A stretch of DNA of 64,000 nt from positions 1 through 64,000 of the forward strand of contig JAUXNG010000033.1 in the NCBI GenBank assembly GCA_030682835.1, in the 5' to 3' direction. The notes under the pieces were generated by a model. It was not told the origin of the DNA. It saw only the letters and a list, made by a program, of their open reading frames with translations, and ran no database searches. The DNA comes from Hydrogenophaga sp. (GTDB lineage: Bacteria > Pseudomonadota > Gammaproteobacteria > Burkholderiales > Burkholderiaceae_C). Position numbers and translations under genes: made by a program. Positions 53,475 to 60,583 of this stretch are shown one piece after another (the first letter of the stretch is position 1; each line of letters opens with the position of its first letter).

Positions 53475-54242
53475 TTGAGCACCCCCACCCCCCACAAAAC
53501 CTGGATCAAGACGGCCGAGCGGCCCTTGCGCAGCGCGCGCAAGTCGCTCGGTGTCTGGCTGTTCGCCCATTTCATCGGCGTGCCGGTGCCGTGGCACGCG
53601 GTGCGGCAGACCGACGGGCAGGCCCTGCTGGCCTTTGAACACGAGCGGCTGCAGGCCCTGCTGGCGGCGGGCGAGCGGGTTCCGCCGGTGCTCGCCTTCG
53701 ACGGCCAGCGCCTGGAAACCGGCGACATCGGCGCCACGCTGGACCACTGGCTGCACCGCACGCCCGACACCGGGCGCCTGGCGCTGATGTGCGCGGCCAG
53801 TGCCGACCTGGCGGCGTTTCACGCCCGGGGCCAATGGCACGGCGGCGCGCAGGCGCGCAACCTCACCTGGGACGGCGAGCAGTTCGCCCGGCTCGATTTT
53901 GAAGAGCGCCTGCTGCCCGGCATGGCCTTGCCCACGGTGCAGATCTACGATGCGCTGCAGCTGGTGCTGTCGCTGGCGCGCCATCTGCAACCGCTCGGCC
54001 CGCAGGCGGTGCGCGCGGTGCTGGAGGCCTACGCGGTGGCCGCCGCCCAGGCCGCCAGCGACGCCGGCCCGGCATCTGCCACGCAGGCCCCCGACCTGCG
54101 CGCCTTCATCGCCCGGCTGCTGCCGCGCCTGCAGTGGGTGTCGCGCCTGGCCACCTGGTCGGACCGGCTCGACGGCTCGCGCGAACTCATGCGGCTGCGC
54201 ACCGTGCTCGACGGCATGGCGGCCTTCGCGCAGGCGCGCTGA
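53475..54242 (+). CDS. Kinase-fold protein (serine/threonine- or KdkA-like)
   Basis: 255 residues. No ATG is available near the start; TTG 53475 is the only fitting codon and no clear ribosome site is seen. The catalytic loop HARGQWHGGAQARNLTWDG followed by FARLDFEERLLP resembles the HxD...N and DFE motifs of small bacterial kinases of the KdkA/Rio type, with HGGAQARN for HGDLxxxN, so the catalytic Asp is replaced. Substrate unknown. It overlaps no neighbour and starts 47 bases after puuC. Confidence 0.6.
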   Translation: MSTPTPHKTWIKTAERPLRSARKSLGVWLFAHFIGVPVPWHAVRQTDGQALLAFEHERLQALLAAGERVPPVLAFDGQRLETGDIGATLDHWLHRTPDTGRLALMCAASADLAAFHARGQWHGGAQARNLTWDGEQFARLDFEERLLPGMALPTVQIYDALQLVLSLARHLQPLGPQAVRAVLEAYAVAAAQAASDAGPASATQAPDLRAFIARLLPRLQWVSRLATWSDRLDGSRELMRLRTVLDGMAAFAQAR

Positions 54243-54273
54243 AGCCGCGGGCGGTTCGCGCGCCCTCAGCCGC

Positions 54274-55047
54274 TCAGATCTTGTAAGACGGGTCCATCCG
54301 CTCCACCTTGCGCAGCAGGGCGGGCCAGGCGATCTGCGCGCCCTGGCCCGCGGTGGCGATGCGCATCACGTCGGCCATGCCGGCGAGGATGGCCGGGTTC
54401 ACCTGCGTCAGCTCAGCGCCTCCGGCGAGCGCGTCAATCTGGATGCGGCAGGTGGCCTCCAGCGTGTACATCGACAGGAAGGCGTCGGCAATGGTGCGGC
54501 CCACGGTCAGCATGCCGTGGTTGCGCAGCACGAGGTAATTGGCCTTGCCCAGGTCGGCCTGCAGGCGCGGCTTCTCGTCGGGGCGGAAGGCCACGCCTTC
54601 GTAGTCGTGGTACGCCAGCGAGGCCAGCACGAAGGTGCTCTGCTGGCTGATGGGCAGGATGCCGTGTTTTTGCGCGCTCACGCCCACGCCGGCGCGGGTG
54701 TGGGTGTGCAGCACACAGCCCGCCTCAGGGCGCGCTTCATGCACCGCGCTGTGGATCACGAAGCCGGCCGGGTTGACCGGGAAGGGGGTGTCGTGCAGCT
54801 TGTTGCAGGCGGCGTCCACCTTCACCAGGCTGGACGCCGTGATCTCGTCGAACATCAGCCCGTCGGGGTTGATGAGGAACAGGTGTTCGCCACCGGTGAC
54901 GCTGTCGGGCAGTTTGGCACTGATGTGGGTGAACACCAGGTCGGCCCAGCCATAGGCCGCCACCAGCCGGTAGCAGGCCGCGAGGTCGCAGCGCAGCGCC
55001 CATTCTTCGGCACTGACGCTGTCTTGAAGCGAAGGGATGTTGAGCAT
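54274..55047 (-). CDS. Class II aldolase/adducin family protein
   Basis: 257 residues from ATG 55047 (AGGAG upstream). Zinc-binding residues in THISAKLP, HTHTRAGVGV and LRNHGMLTVGRTIADAF are those of class II (fuculose-1-phosphate aldolase-like) enzymes; the proton donor Glu is not clear by eye. Substrate unknown; related genes occur in amine and sugar catabolism. The IS110 element is inserted about 160 bases before its start, and may have cut its original upstream region. Confidence 0.88.
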   Translation of the reverse strand: MLNIPSLQDSVSAEEWALRCDLAACYRLVAAYGWADLVFTHISAKLPDSVTGGEHLFLINPDGLMFDEITASSLVKVDAACNKLHDTPFPVNPAGFVIHSAVHEARPEAGCVLHTHTRAGVGVSAQKHGILPISQQSTFVLASLAYHDYEGVAFRPDEKPRLQADLGKANYLVLRNHGMLTVGRTIADAFLSMYTLEATCRIQIDALAGGAELTQVNPAILAGMADVMRIATAGQGAQIAWPALLRKVERMDPSYKI

Positions 55048-55194
55048 GCCGTGTCTCCTGCGCCGCGTCGGGATGCGCGGCTGTGTCGACATGGTCGCGC
55101 GCAGAGGTCAGGCGGGCTGTCGCAGGATGGACAAGTGCCGAAGCGGCAGGCGCTACGCCCCCTCTCCGGCGCGAGGGGTTTCAAGCCCAGGATG

Positions 55195-55208
55195 CCGCGG
55201 AACTGGCT
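55195..55208 (-). repeat. Left fragment of the IS-split hairpin repeat R5
   Basis: CCGCGGAACTGGCT, read on the other strand, is the distal end of the hairpin repeat family (AGCCAGTTCCGCGG). It joins the fragment at 56379-56435 to rebuild a full repeat when the IS is removed. Confidence 0.8.
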
Positions 55209-55224
55209 TGTATGGTTGAGGGTG

Positions 55225-55365
55225 TTGGGGTGGAGGGTCTGAACTACCGGCTTTCGGCATAGACCGACTGGCGAAGATAGCCCCCACCCCGCCTTCCAGC
55301 GTCGATAAGGAACTGAGCGGCACCCACAGCGCCGATCTTTGAGCAAGCCAACGCGGCTGGCGGGA
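55225..55365 (+). ncRNA. Candidate bridge RNA of the IS110 element
   Basis: The left end folds on paper into two loops. Loop 1: stem GGGGTGGAGGG (55227-55237) with CCCCCACCCC (55281-55290), inner hairpin TCGG-CATAGA-CCGA (55254-55267), flanked by ACCGGCTT (55246-55253) and CTGGCGAAG (55268-55276). The second segment pairs with target CTTTGCCAG (8 Watson-Crick and one G-T); the first resembles target ACTGGCTT. Loop 2: stem CCAGC (55296-55300) with GCTGG (55356-55360), inner hairpin CGGC..GCCG (55318-55334), flanked by GGAACT and GAGCAAG, which partly match the donor ends. This is the known bridge-RNA plan, by inference. Confidence 0.55.
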
Positions 55366-55409
55366 ATATCCACCCCAACATTCATCATTCTTTCTTGGAG
55401 GAGTCTTCC

Positions 55410-56363
55410 ATGCAAGTACCCATGATGTTTGTCGGTGCCGACGTGGCCAAAGCCGAACTGGTGGTAGCTGTCCATGGTCAGGCGCAGTGCCGCAGTCTTG
55501 CGAACGATATCCACGCCATCAGCGCCTGGCTGCGTGAGCTGCCAGCTCACACCTGTCTGGCCATGGAGTCCACCGGGCGCTATCACCAGTTGCTGGCCCA
55601 GCTCGCCAGCGCCGCCGGCCTGCAGGTCTACGTGCTCAATGCCCGGGACGTTCACTTCTACGCCAAGGCCTTGGGCGCACGCGCCAAGACCGATCGGGTT
55701 GATGCACACATCATTGCCCGCTACCTGGCTGAGCAGCACAGCCGCTTGCGCCCGTGGCGTGCGCCCAGCGTGCTGCTCGGCCAGGTGCAGCAGCTGCTGG
55801 GACAACGCTGGACAATCGTGACCAAGCGCACCGCGCTGCGCGAGTCCTTGCACGGCAGTGACACCACCATTGCCAGTGCAGTGACCCAGCTCGATGAGGC
55901 CTTTACCGCGCTGCTCACGGCCATTGACCGCCGCATCGCCGAGTTGCTGGATACCGAGGAGCTGTTGAGTCACCAGCGCAAGTTGCTGCAGAGCATCGTG
56001 GGGGTGGGGCCGCAGACCAGTGCGCTGCTCACCAGCTTGCTCGCGCAGCTGGAATTCGCGAGTGCCGATGCCTTGGTGGCCTACAGCGGCCTGGACCCGC
56101 GCGCGTGTGACTCGGGTCGAAGCAGGGGGCGCAGGCGGCTGTCCAAGAGAGGGCAGCCGGCGCTCAGGCGGCAGATGTATCTGGCGGCGATGTCGGCTTG
56201 TCACACGAAGACCTTCAAGACGACGTACCGCAAGCTGCGGGACCGCGGCCTCCAAACGACGGAGGCTTTGGTGGTTTTGGCGCGCAAGCTGTTGCACATT
56301 GCCTTTGCGGTGTGGCGCACGGGCAAGCCCTTTGACCCCTCGCGGGTGACCGCCTGCGCTTGA
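55410..56363 (+). CDS. IS110-family transposase (DEDD, serine at C-terminus)
   Basis: 317 residues from ATG 55410 (GGAGGAG upstream). N-terminal RuvC-like DEDD domain: FVGADVAKAELVVAVHG, LAMESTGRYHQLLAQLA and AKTDRVDAHIIARYL. C-terminal transposase domain: IVGVGPQTSALLTSLLAQ, YSGLDPRACDSG and RGQPALRRQMYLAAMSAC, which carries the catalytic Ser. It cuts and joins the donor and target cores guided by a bridge RNA. The gene is intact, so the element may be active. Confidence 0.95.
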   Translation: MQVPMMFVGADVAKAELVVAVHGQAQCRSLANDIHAISAWLRELPAHTCLAMESTGRYHQLLAQLASAAGLQVYVLNARDVHFYAKALGARAKTDRVDAHIIARYLAEQHSRLRPWRAPSVLLGQVQQLLGQRWTIVTKRTALRESLHGSDTTIASAVTQLDEAFTALLTAIDRRIAELLDTEELLSHQRKLLQSIVGVGPQTSALLTSLLAQLEFASADALVAYSGLDPRACDSGRSRGRRRLSKRGQPALRRQMYLAAMSACHTKTFKTTYRKLRDRGLQTTEALVVLARKLLHIAFAVWRTGKPFDPSRVTACA

Positions 56364-56378
56364 CACAAAGCATAGAAC

Positions 56379-56435
56379 CTTTGCCAGGCCGCAGGCATCG
56401 CCCCTAGGGGGATGACGCCGCAGGCGGCGCGGGGG
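56379..56435 (-). repeat. Right fragment of the IS-split hairpin repeat R5
   Basis: Read on the minus strand: CCCCCGCGCCGCC, TGCGGCGTCATCCCCCT, AGGGGCGATGCCTGCGGCC, TGGCAAAG. It matches R1 closely until the IS junction and is completed by the fragment at 55195-55208. Confidence 0.82.
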
Positions 56436-56459
56436 TGTCAATTCCCGCGGCGCGGGGGG

Positions 56460-56648
56460 TTACTTGGTCCTGCAGGTATTGAAGCCCAGCAGCGCGTAGG
56501 GCGGGCACCAGCCCATCAGGCCCGTGAGCAGCGGCACGACGCCGATGTATCCCCAGAGGCCTACGGTTCCCGTGGCGGCGGCCGCGATGAGGGCGAGGCC
56601 GGCGACGATGCGCAGGGTGCGGTCGATGCCGCCAACGTTCTTGGTCAT
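56460..56648 (-). CDS. DUF2892 family inner membrane protein (YgaP-like)
   Basis: 62 residues from ATG 56648 (GGAG 7 bases upstream). MTKNVGGIDRTLRIVAGLAL then two hydrophobic segments separated by a turn at GLWGYIGV, and the C-terminal motif CPPYALLGFNTC. This matches DUF2892, which is also the membrane domain of YgaP-like rhodanese proteins. Function unknown; often near sulfur or oxygen-response genes. A CRP/FNR-type palindrome sits about 110 bases upstream. Confidence 0.87.
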   Translation of the reverse strand: MTKNVGGIDRTLRIVAGLALIAAAATGTVGLWGYIGVVPLLTGLMGWCPPYALLGFNTCRTK

Positions 56649-56758
56649 GTGAATGCTCCAGTTCATAACGGGTGTGCGCCCGATCCCGGGAGCGGTGGGC
56701 GGGATTGCCGGATACCGCGGGGAGTGCTCGTATTGAACCCGCTGGGGCGCCGGCGGTA

Positions 56759-56774
56759 TGTGACCTGAGTCACA
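56759..56774. promoter_or_regulatory. CRP/FNR-type palindrome
   Basis: TGTGACCTGAGTCACA is a perfect dyad and fits TGTGA-N6-TCACA, the CRP-type consensus. It lies between the Crp/Fnr regulator stop and the DUF2892 gene, so it likely controls the latter. Confidence 0.6.
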
Positions 56775-56807
56775 AAGCATTCGCCCTCGCTGAGGGGCAT
56801 CGTGCTG

Positions 56808-57461
56808 TCAGCGGTGCGTGGAACTGGCCAGCAGGCGCAGCGCGGCGCTGTCGCGAATGGTGATGCATTCGCGCGAGAGCTCCACCAGCCCGTCGCGTTC
56901 GAAGCGGTGCAGCAGGCGCGTGACGATCTCGCGCACGGTGCCCAGCTCATCGGCCAGCGCCTGGTGGGTGGCGCGCACCTGCTGGCCATGGCCGAGCAGC
57001 GTGCCGGCGAGCCGGCTGTCCAGGCGCTGGAACGCGATGGCCTCGATCAGCGCCGTGAGGTCGGCCATGCGCGTGGCGAACAGGCCGAGCACGAAGCCGC
57101 GGAAGGTCGGGTCGGCCAGGGCCGCCTGGAAGTCGGGTGGCGACAGCAGGCTCAGGCGGGTGGCGGTGGTGGCCACACCGCGCGCGCTCAGGGGTTGTCC
57201 GGCAAACAGGCCGGCCGACGACACCAGGCACATTTCGCCCGGCAGCACCCGGTAGAGCTCCAGTTCCCGCCCGTTGGCCGCGCTGCGGGACACGCGCACC
57301 TCGCCGCTCATCACCAGCGGAAAACCCTGGCAGGGGTCGTTTTCGCGGAACAGGACGGTACCGGGCGGCACATCCATCACCGGCAGGCCGGGCAACAGCG
57401 CCTGCAGGCCCGACAGGCCGGGGTACAGCTGGAGCAGGGCGAGAGCGGGCTGGGCGTCCAT
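56808..57461 (-). CDS. Crp/Fnr family transcriptional regulator
   Basis: 217 residues from ATG 57461 (a start at 57470 is equal). N-terminal cyclic-nucleotide-type sensor fold (GTVLFRENDPCQGFPLVMSG, ELELYRVLPGEMCLVSSAGL) and C-terminal winged helix ATHQALADELGTVREIVTRL then LHRFERDGLVEL. Cys residues at DPCQ and EMCL do not form the N-terminal Fe-S cluster pattern of FNR, so the sensed signal is not clear. It is divergent from the cytochrome b561 gene. Confidence 0.9.
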   Translation of the reverse strand: MDAQPALALLQLYPGLSGLQALLPGLPVMDVPPGTVLFRENDPCQGFPLVMSGEVRVSRSAANGRELELYRVLPGEMCLVSSAGLFAGQPLSARGVATTATRLSLLSPPDFQAALADPTFRGFVLGLFATRMADLTALIEAIAFQRLDSRLAGTLLGHGQQVRATHQALADELGTVREIVTRLLHRFERDGLVELSRECITIRDSAALRLLASSTHR

Positions 57462-57594
57462 GGCTGGCATTGTAGGGCGCCGCACCCGTGTGGCTGCTGA
57501 TCCGAATGAGCGGGCTTGGTTCATTCGATTTTTTCGAATGAAAGCTTCAAGCCCTTTCACATGGATGGCCGCGTGCCATCCCTACACTTTCGCC

Positions 57595-58167
57595 ATGTCA
57601 TCTTCCGCGCTGCCTCGGCAGATATCTTTGCGTTATCACCCGGTGGCCATCGTGCTCCATTGGGTGCTCGGGCTTGCCCTGATCGGGATGTTCGCCGTCG
57701 GTCTCTACATGACCGGCTTGCCGTTCTCGCCCGAGCGACTGAAGCTCTACAACTGGCACAAGTGGGCCGGCGTGGTGGTGCTGAGTCTGTCGTTCCTGCG
57801 CCTGATGTGGCGCCTGACGCACCGCCCCCCGGCACTGCCCATGGCGGTGGAGGCAGCCATGCCCGCCTGGCAGCGCACCGCCCACCACGCCACCCATGTC
57901 GGCCTGTACGCGCTCTTCTTTGCGGTGCCTCTGCTGGGCTGGGCCTACAGCTCAGCGGCGGGCTTTCCCATCGTGCTGTTCGGCGTCTGGCCCTTGCCCG
58001 ACTTCGTGCCCGTGAACGAGTCGCTGGCCGACGTTCTCAAACCGCTGCACCAGTGGGGCGCGTATGCCATGGCGGCGCTGGTGGTGCTGCACGTGGCCGG
58101 CGCCCTCAAGCACCAGTTTATCGAGCGCGACGGCCTGCTCCGCCGCATGGCCTTCGGCCGCCCCTGA
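57595..58167 (+). CDS. Cytochrome b561 family protein
   Basis: 190 residues from ATG 57595. Four hydrophobic segments with conserved His: RYHPVAIVLHWVLGLALIG, LYNWHKWAGVVVLSLSFLRL, AHHATHVGLYALFFAVPLLG and LHQWGAYAMAALVVLHVAGA. The His pairs would bind two heme b groups. It passes electrons from quinol across the inner membrane. It starts a run with two YceI genes, spaced 21 and 65 bases apart, that looks like one operon. Confidence 0.9.
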   Translation: MSSSALPRQISLRYHPVAIVLHWVLGLALIGMFAVGLYMTGLPFSPERLKLYNWHKWAGVVVLSLSFLRLMWRLTHRPPALPMAVEAAMPAWQRTAHHATHVGLYALFFAVPLLGWAYSSAAGFPIVLFGVWPLPDFVPVNESLADVLKPLHQWGAYAMAALVVLHVAGALKHQFIERDGLLRRMAFGRP

Positions 58168-58188
58168 TTCTTCGTTAGGAATGTCTTC

Positions 58189-58752
58189 ATGAAATCCGCT
58201 GTTGTGTCCCTGTGTCTGCTGGCCGCCAGTACCGCCCCCCTGCTGGCCCAGGCCCAGCAGGCCATCGTGCCGGCCCAGAGCGAGATCGCGTTTGTGAGCC
58301 GCCAGATGGGTGTGCCGGTCGAAGGCAAGTTCAAGTCGTTCAGCGCCCAGGTGGCGTTTGACCCGGCCCAGCTGGCCACCAGCCGCATCACGTTCACGGT
58401 GGACACCGGCAGCGCCGACATCAGCCGCGAAGCCAACGCCGAACTCCCCAAGCCCACCTGGTTCAACGTGGCAGCTTTTCCTCAGGCCACCTTCACGTCC
58501 AGCAGCATCAAGCGTGTGGACGCCACCCGCTATGAAGTGGCTGGCAAGCTGGCCATCAAGGGCGTCAGCAGCGACGTGGTGGTGCCCGTGACGCTGGCCC
58601 AGAACGGTGCCACCACCGTGGCCTCGGGCGCCTTCCCCATCAAGCGCCTCACCTTCCGCATCGGCGAGAAGGAGTGGGCCGACACCTCGATGGTGGCGGA
58701 CGAGGTGCAGGTGAAGTTCAAGATCGCCTTGTCCGGCGTCCCCAGGCTCTGA
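58189..58752 (+). CDS. YceI family periplasmic protein (first copy)
   Basis: 187 residues. Signal peptide MKSAVVSLCLLAAS, cleavage near AQAQ. YceI lipocalin-like barrel: FVSRQMGVPVEGKFKSFSAQ, DTGSADISREANAELPKPTW and KGVSSDVVVPVTL. YceI binds isoprenoid (ubiquinone-like) chains in its barrel. It differs from the next copy in the conserved SAEILN region (replaced by EANAELPKPTWF), so it may use a different ligand. Linked to cytochrome b561. Confidence 0.88.
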   Translation: MKSAVVSLCLLAASTAPLLAQAQQAIVPAQSEIAFVSRQMGVPVEGKFKSFSAQVAFDPAQLATSRITFTVDTGSADISREANAELPKPTWFNVAAFPQATFTSSSIKRVDATRYEVAGKLAIKGVSSDVVVPVTLAQNGATTVASGAFPIKRLTFRIGEKEWADTSMVADEVQVKFKIALSGVPRL

Positions 58753-58817
58753 CCCGTTTTCCCGTTCTGATCTTTCCGTTTCTTTCGTTTTTCTCTTCCT
58801 TCAATCAGGAGTCTTTC

Positions 58818-59390
58818 ATGCGCAAATCCCTGTCCCTGCTGGCCGCTGCGGCCGTTCTGTCCACCGCCGGCTTCGCTCAGGCGGCCGACTACGCGATCGA
58901 CCCGACGCACACCTTCGCCACCTTCGAGATCGGCCACTTTGGCGCGACCACGAACCGCGGCCGCTTCGACAAGAAGGAAGGCAAGATCAGCTTTGACAAG
59001 GCAGCCAAGACCGGCAGCGTGGACATCAGCTTCGACGTTGCGTCGGTGAACACCGGCACCCCCATGTTCGACAAGCACCTGCTGAGCGCCGAGATCCTGA
59101 ACGCCGAGAAATTTCCCAAGGCCCGCTTTGTGTCCACCAAGTTCCAGTTCAACGGCGACAAGGTCAGCTCGGTGGACGGCAACCTGACGATCATGGGCAA
59201 GACCCAGCCCGTGACGCTCAAGGCCACCCAGTTCGCCTGCTACGACAACCCCATGGTCAAGCGCGAAGTCTGCGGTGGGGACTTTGAGGCCACCATCGAC
59301 CGCACCGCCTTTGGCGCAAACTACGGCGTGAACTGGGGTTTCCCGAAGAACGTGCGTCTGGTGCTGCAGATCGAGGCCGTCAAGCAGTAA
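58818..59390 (+). CDS. YceI family periplasmic protein (second copy)
   Basis: 190 residues from ATG 58818. Signal peptide MRKSLSLLAAAAVLS, cleavage near AQAA. Canonical YceI: YAIDPTHTFATFEIGHFGAT, FDKHLLSAEILNAEKFPKAR and GNLTIMGKTQPVTLKATQF. A CYDNPMVKREVCGGDF pair of Cys is typical. Likely exported quinone-chain or lipid-binding protein. Tandem with the first YceI gene and cytochrome b561. Confidence 0.93.
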   Translation: MRKSLSLLAAAAVLSTAGFAQAADYAIDPTHTFATFEIGHFGATTNRGRFDKKEGKISFDKAAKTGSVDISFDVASVNTGTPMFDKHLLSAEILNAEKFPKARFVSTKFQFNGDKVSSVDGNLTIMGKTQPVTLKATQFACYDNPMVKREVCGGDFEATIDRTAFGANYGVNWGFPKNVRLVLQIEAVKQ

Positions 59391-59392
59391 TC

Positions 59393-59474
59393 TCCCCCCC
59401 CTGCGCCGCTGCGCGGCTTCCCCCCGGAGGGGGGACCGCACCAGCGGCCTGGCGGAGCCAGTTCCGCGGTGCGC
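59393..59474 (+). repeat. Dispersed hairpin repeat, copy R4
   Basis: After the second YceI gene. CCCCCCCTGCGCCGC start, CCCCCCGGAGGGGGG stem, terminal hairpin CGCACCAGCGGCC, TGGCGGAGCCA, GTTCCGCGGTGCG. The distal stem sequence differs from R1 and R2 yet still pairs. Confidence 0.85.
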
Positions 59475-59519
59475 CTGGGTTCTGGCACGCGCTTCGGAAA
59501 CGCCTCGGTTTGTTTGACA

Positions 59520-59541
59520 AGGCCCGCTTGTGCGGGCCTTT
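59520..59541 (+). terminator. Intrinsic terminator after the YceI operon
   Basis: AGGCCCGC-TTGT-GCGGGCCT, an 8-bp stem with a four-base loop followed by TTGT. The U run is short, but the stem is strong. Confidence 0.6.
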
Positions 59542-59542
59542 G

Positions 59543-59797
59543 TCATGGGCGGGTGGCTTGTTGGAGTTGCTTGAGGAAGTGCATGGCGTGTTCGCGGGAG
59601 TCGCCGCACATCTCGGTGCTGGGCTGCAGCGAGCCGCACACGGCCGGGCGCTCTGGCTGGCCGAACAGCTGGCAGCGCAGGTCGGTGTCCAGATGCGGGC
59701 ATCGCACACCCGCCGCCTTGCCTAAGGGCAGGCCAGGCATGGGGCTGCTGATCGAGGGCGCGATGCAGCAGGCCGCGCAGCCTGGGCGGCAGTTCAC
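59543..59797 (-). CDS. YkgJ family cysteine cluster protein
   Basis: 84 residues from GTG 59797, which overlaps the TGA of the FMN reductase gene (GTGA), a coupled start; the open frame upstream of it is not protein-like. NCRPGCAACCIAPSISSP then GVRCPHLDTDLRCQLFGQ and ERPAVCGSL hold the eight-Cys pattern of the family (CxxCCxxC...). The protein is thought to bind zinc or an Fe-S cluster. Function unknown. Confidence 0.85.
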   Translation of the reverse strand: MNCRPGCAACCIAPSISSPMPGLPLGKAAGVRCPHLDTDLRCQLFGQPERPAVCGSLQPSTEMCGDSREHAMHFLKQLQQATRP

Positions 59798-60384
59798 CCC
59801 TGGAAGCGGCGCGCAGCCCACAGCACCTGGTCGACCACGCCGTGCAGGGCCATGCGACTGGTTTCCAGGGCCAAGCCACCGTTCGGGTCGAAGGCTTCGC
59901 CGGCCTTGGCCAGTGCGAACTGACGCGGCGACACCCAGCACTGCAGGTTCATCAGCAGCGGCGTCAGGTGCGAGAGGCTGCGCAGACCGCCCAGAGCGCC
60001 GGGAGAGGCACTCATCAGCCCGACCACCTTGCCCGCGAATGGCTTAGTGCCGCTGGACCACAGGGGGTCGCCTTTGATGGGGCTGGACACCCAGTCGATG
60101 GTGTTCTTCAGCAGGGCGGTATAGCTGCCGTTGTACTCCGGCGAGCAGACGAGCCACGCTGGGTGGGCATGGAAGATTTCCTTCAGACGCACCACGTCGC
60201 GCGGGGTGCCGCCGGCTTCCAGATCGGCGTTGTACATCGGCACGTCGAAGTCGGCCAGATCCAGGCGCGTGACCTGCGCGCCCTCGGCCTCGGCCATGGC
60301 GGATGCTGCATTGGCCAGCTGACGGTTGAAGGAATGGGCGCGGGTGCTGCCCGCGAAAACGAGGAGGGGGATGGGGGTGCTCAT
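59794..60384 (-). CDS. NADPH-dependent FMN reductase
   Basis: 196 residues from ATG 60384. Flavodoxin-like fold of the ArsH/YieF type: VFAGSTRAHSFNRQLANAA (phosphate loop), VCSPEYNGSYTALLKNTIDW and GKVVGLMSASPGALGG. Reduces quinones, azo dyes or metals with FMN and NADPH; the physiological substrate is unknown. Translationally coupled with the YkgJ-like gene. Confidence 0.9.
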   Translation of the reverse strand: MSTPIPLLVFAGSTRAHSFNRQLANAASAMAEAEGAQVTRLDLADFDVPMYNADLEAGGTPRDVVRLKEIFHAHPAWLVCSPEYNGSYTALLKNTIDWVSSPIKGDPLWSSGTKPFAGKVVGLMSASPGALGGLRSLSHLTPLLMNLQCWVSPRQFALAKAGEAFDPNGGLALETSRMALHGVVDQVLWAARRFQG

Positions 60385-60514
60385 GGCGCCATTGTGGCAG
60401 CGCGGCCCGCAGGAATCCTGCACGGAAGGTCAAGGCCGTCCCCCCGCAAGGGTGCAGGCTCAGGGGCTTGATGGGACAATACCCGCTTCGCAGGCCGGGG
60501 CCGGCCTGCCCCGT

Positions 60515-60530
60515 TGTTTCACGTGAAACA
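60515..60530. other. parS site 1
   Basis: TGTTTCACGTGAAACA is a perfect 16-bp palindrome and the consensus ParB-binding parS. It lies 54 bases before the mnmG start. Confidence 0.93.
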
Positions 60531-60583
60531 CCTTTTGCATGGTCGGGCGCGCCGCAATGGCGACCGCCCTGGAGCGCTCTCAT

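Larger units (their letters stand above)
55209..56380 (+). mobile_element. IS110-family insertion sequence, complete
   Basis: About 1172 bp, bounded by a CT core dinucleotide at 55207-55208 and 56379-56380. The outer flanks rebuild the intact hairpin repeat (AACTGGCT + TTGCCAGG), which sets the ends to within a base or two. No terminal inverted repeats and no target duplication beyond the core are seen, as expected for IS110. Layout: 201-base left non-coding end, one transposase gene, 17-base right end. That is the IS110-group plan with the guide RNA at the left end. Confidence 0.85.

Noticed and set aside
55048-55194. Possible regulatory region of the aldolase gene beyond the IS
   Set aside because: No -35/-10 pair or operator could be supported; only the IS junction is clear.
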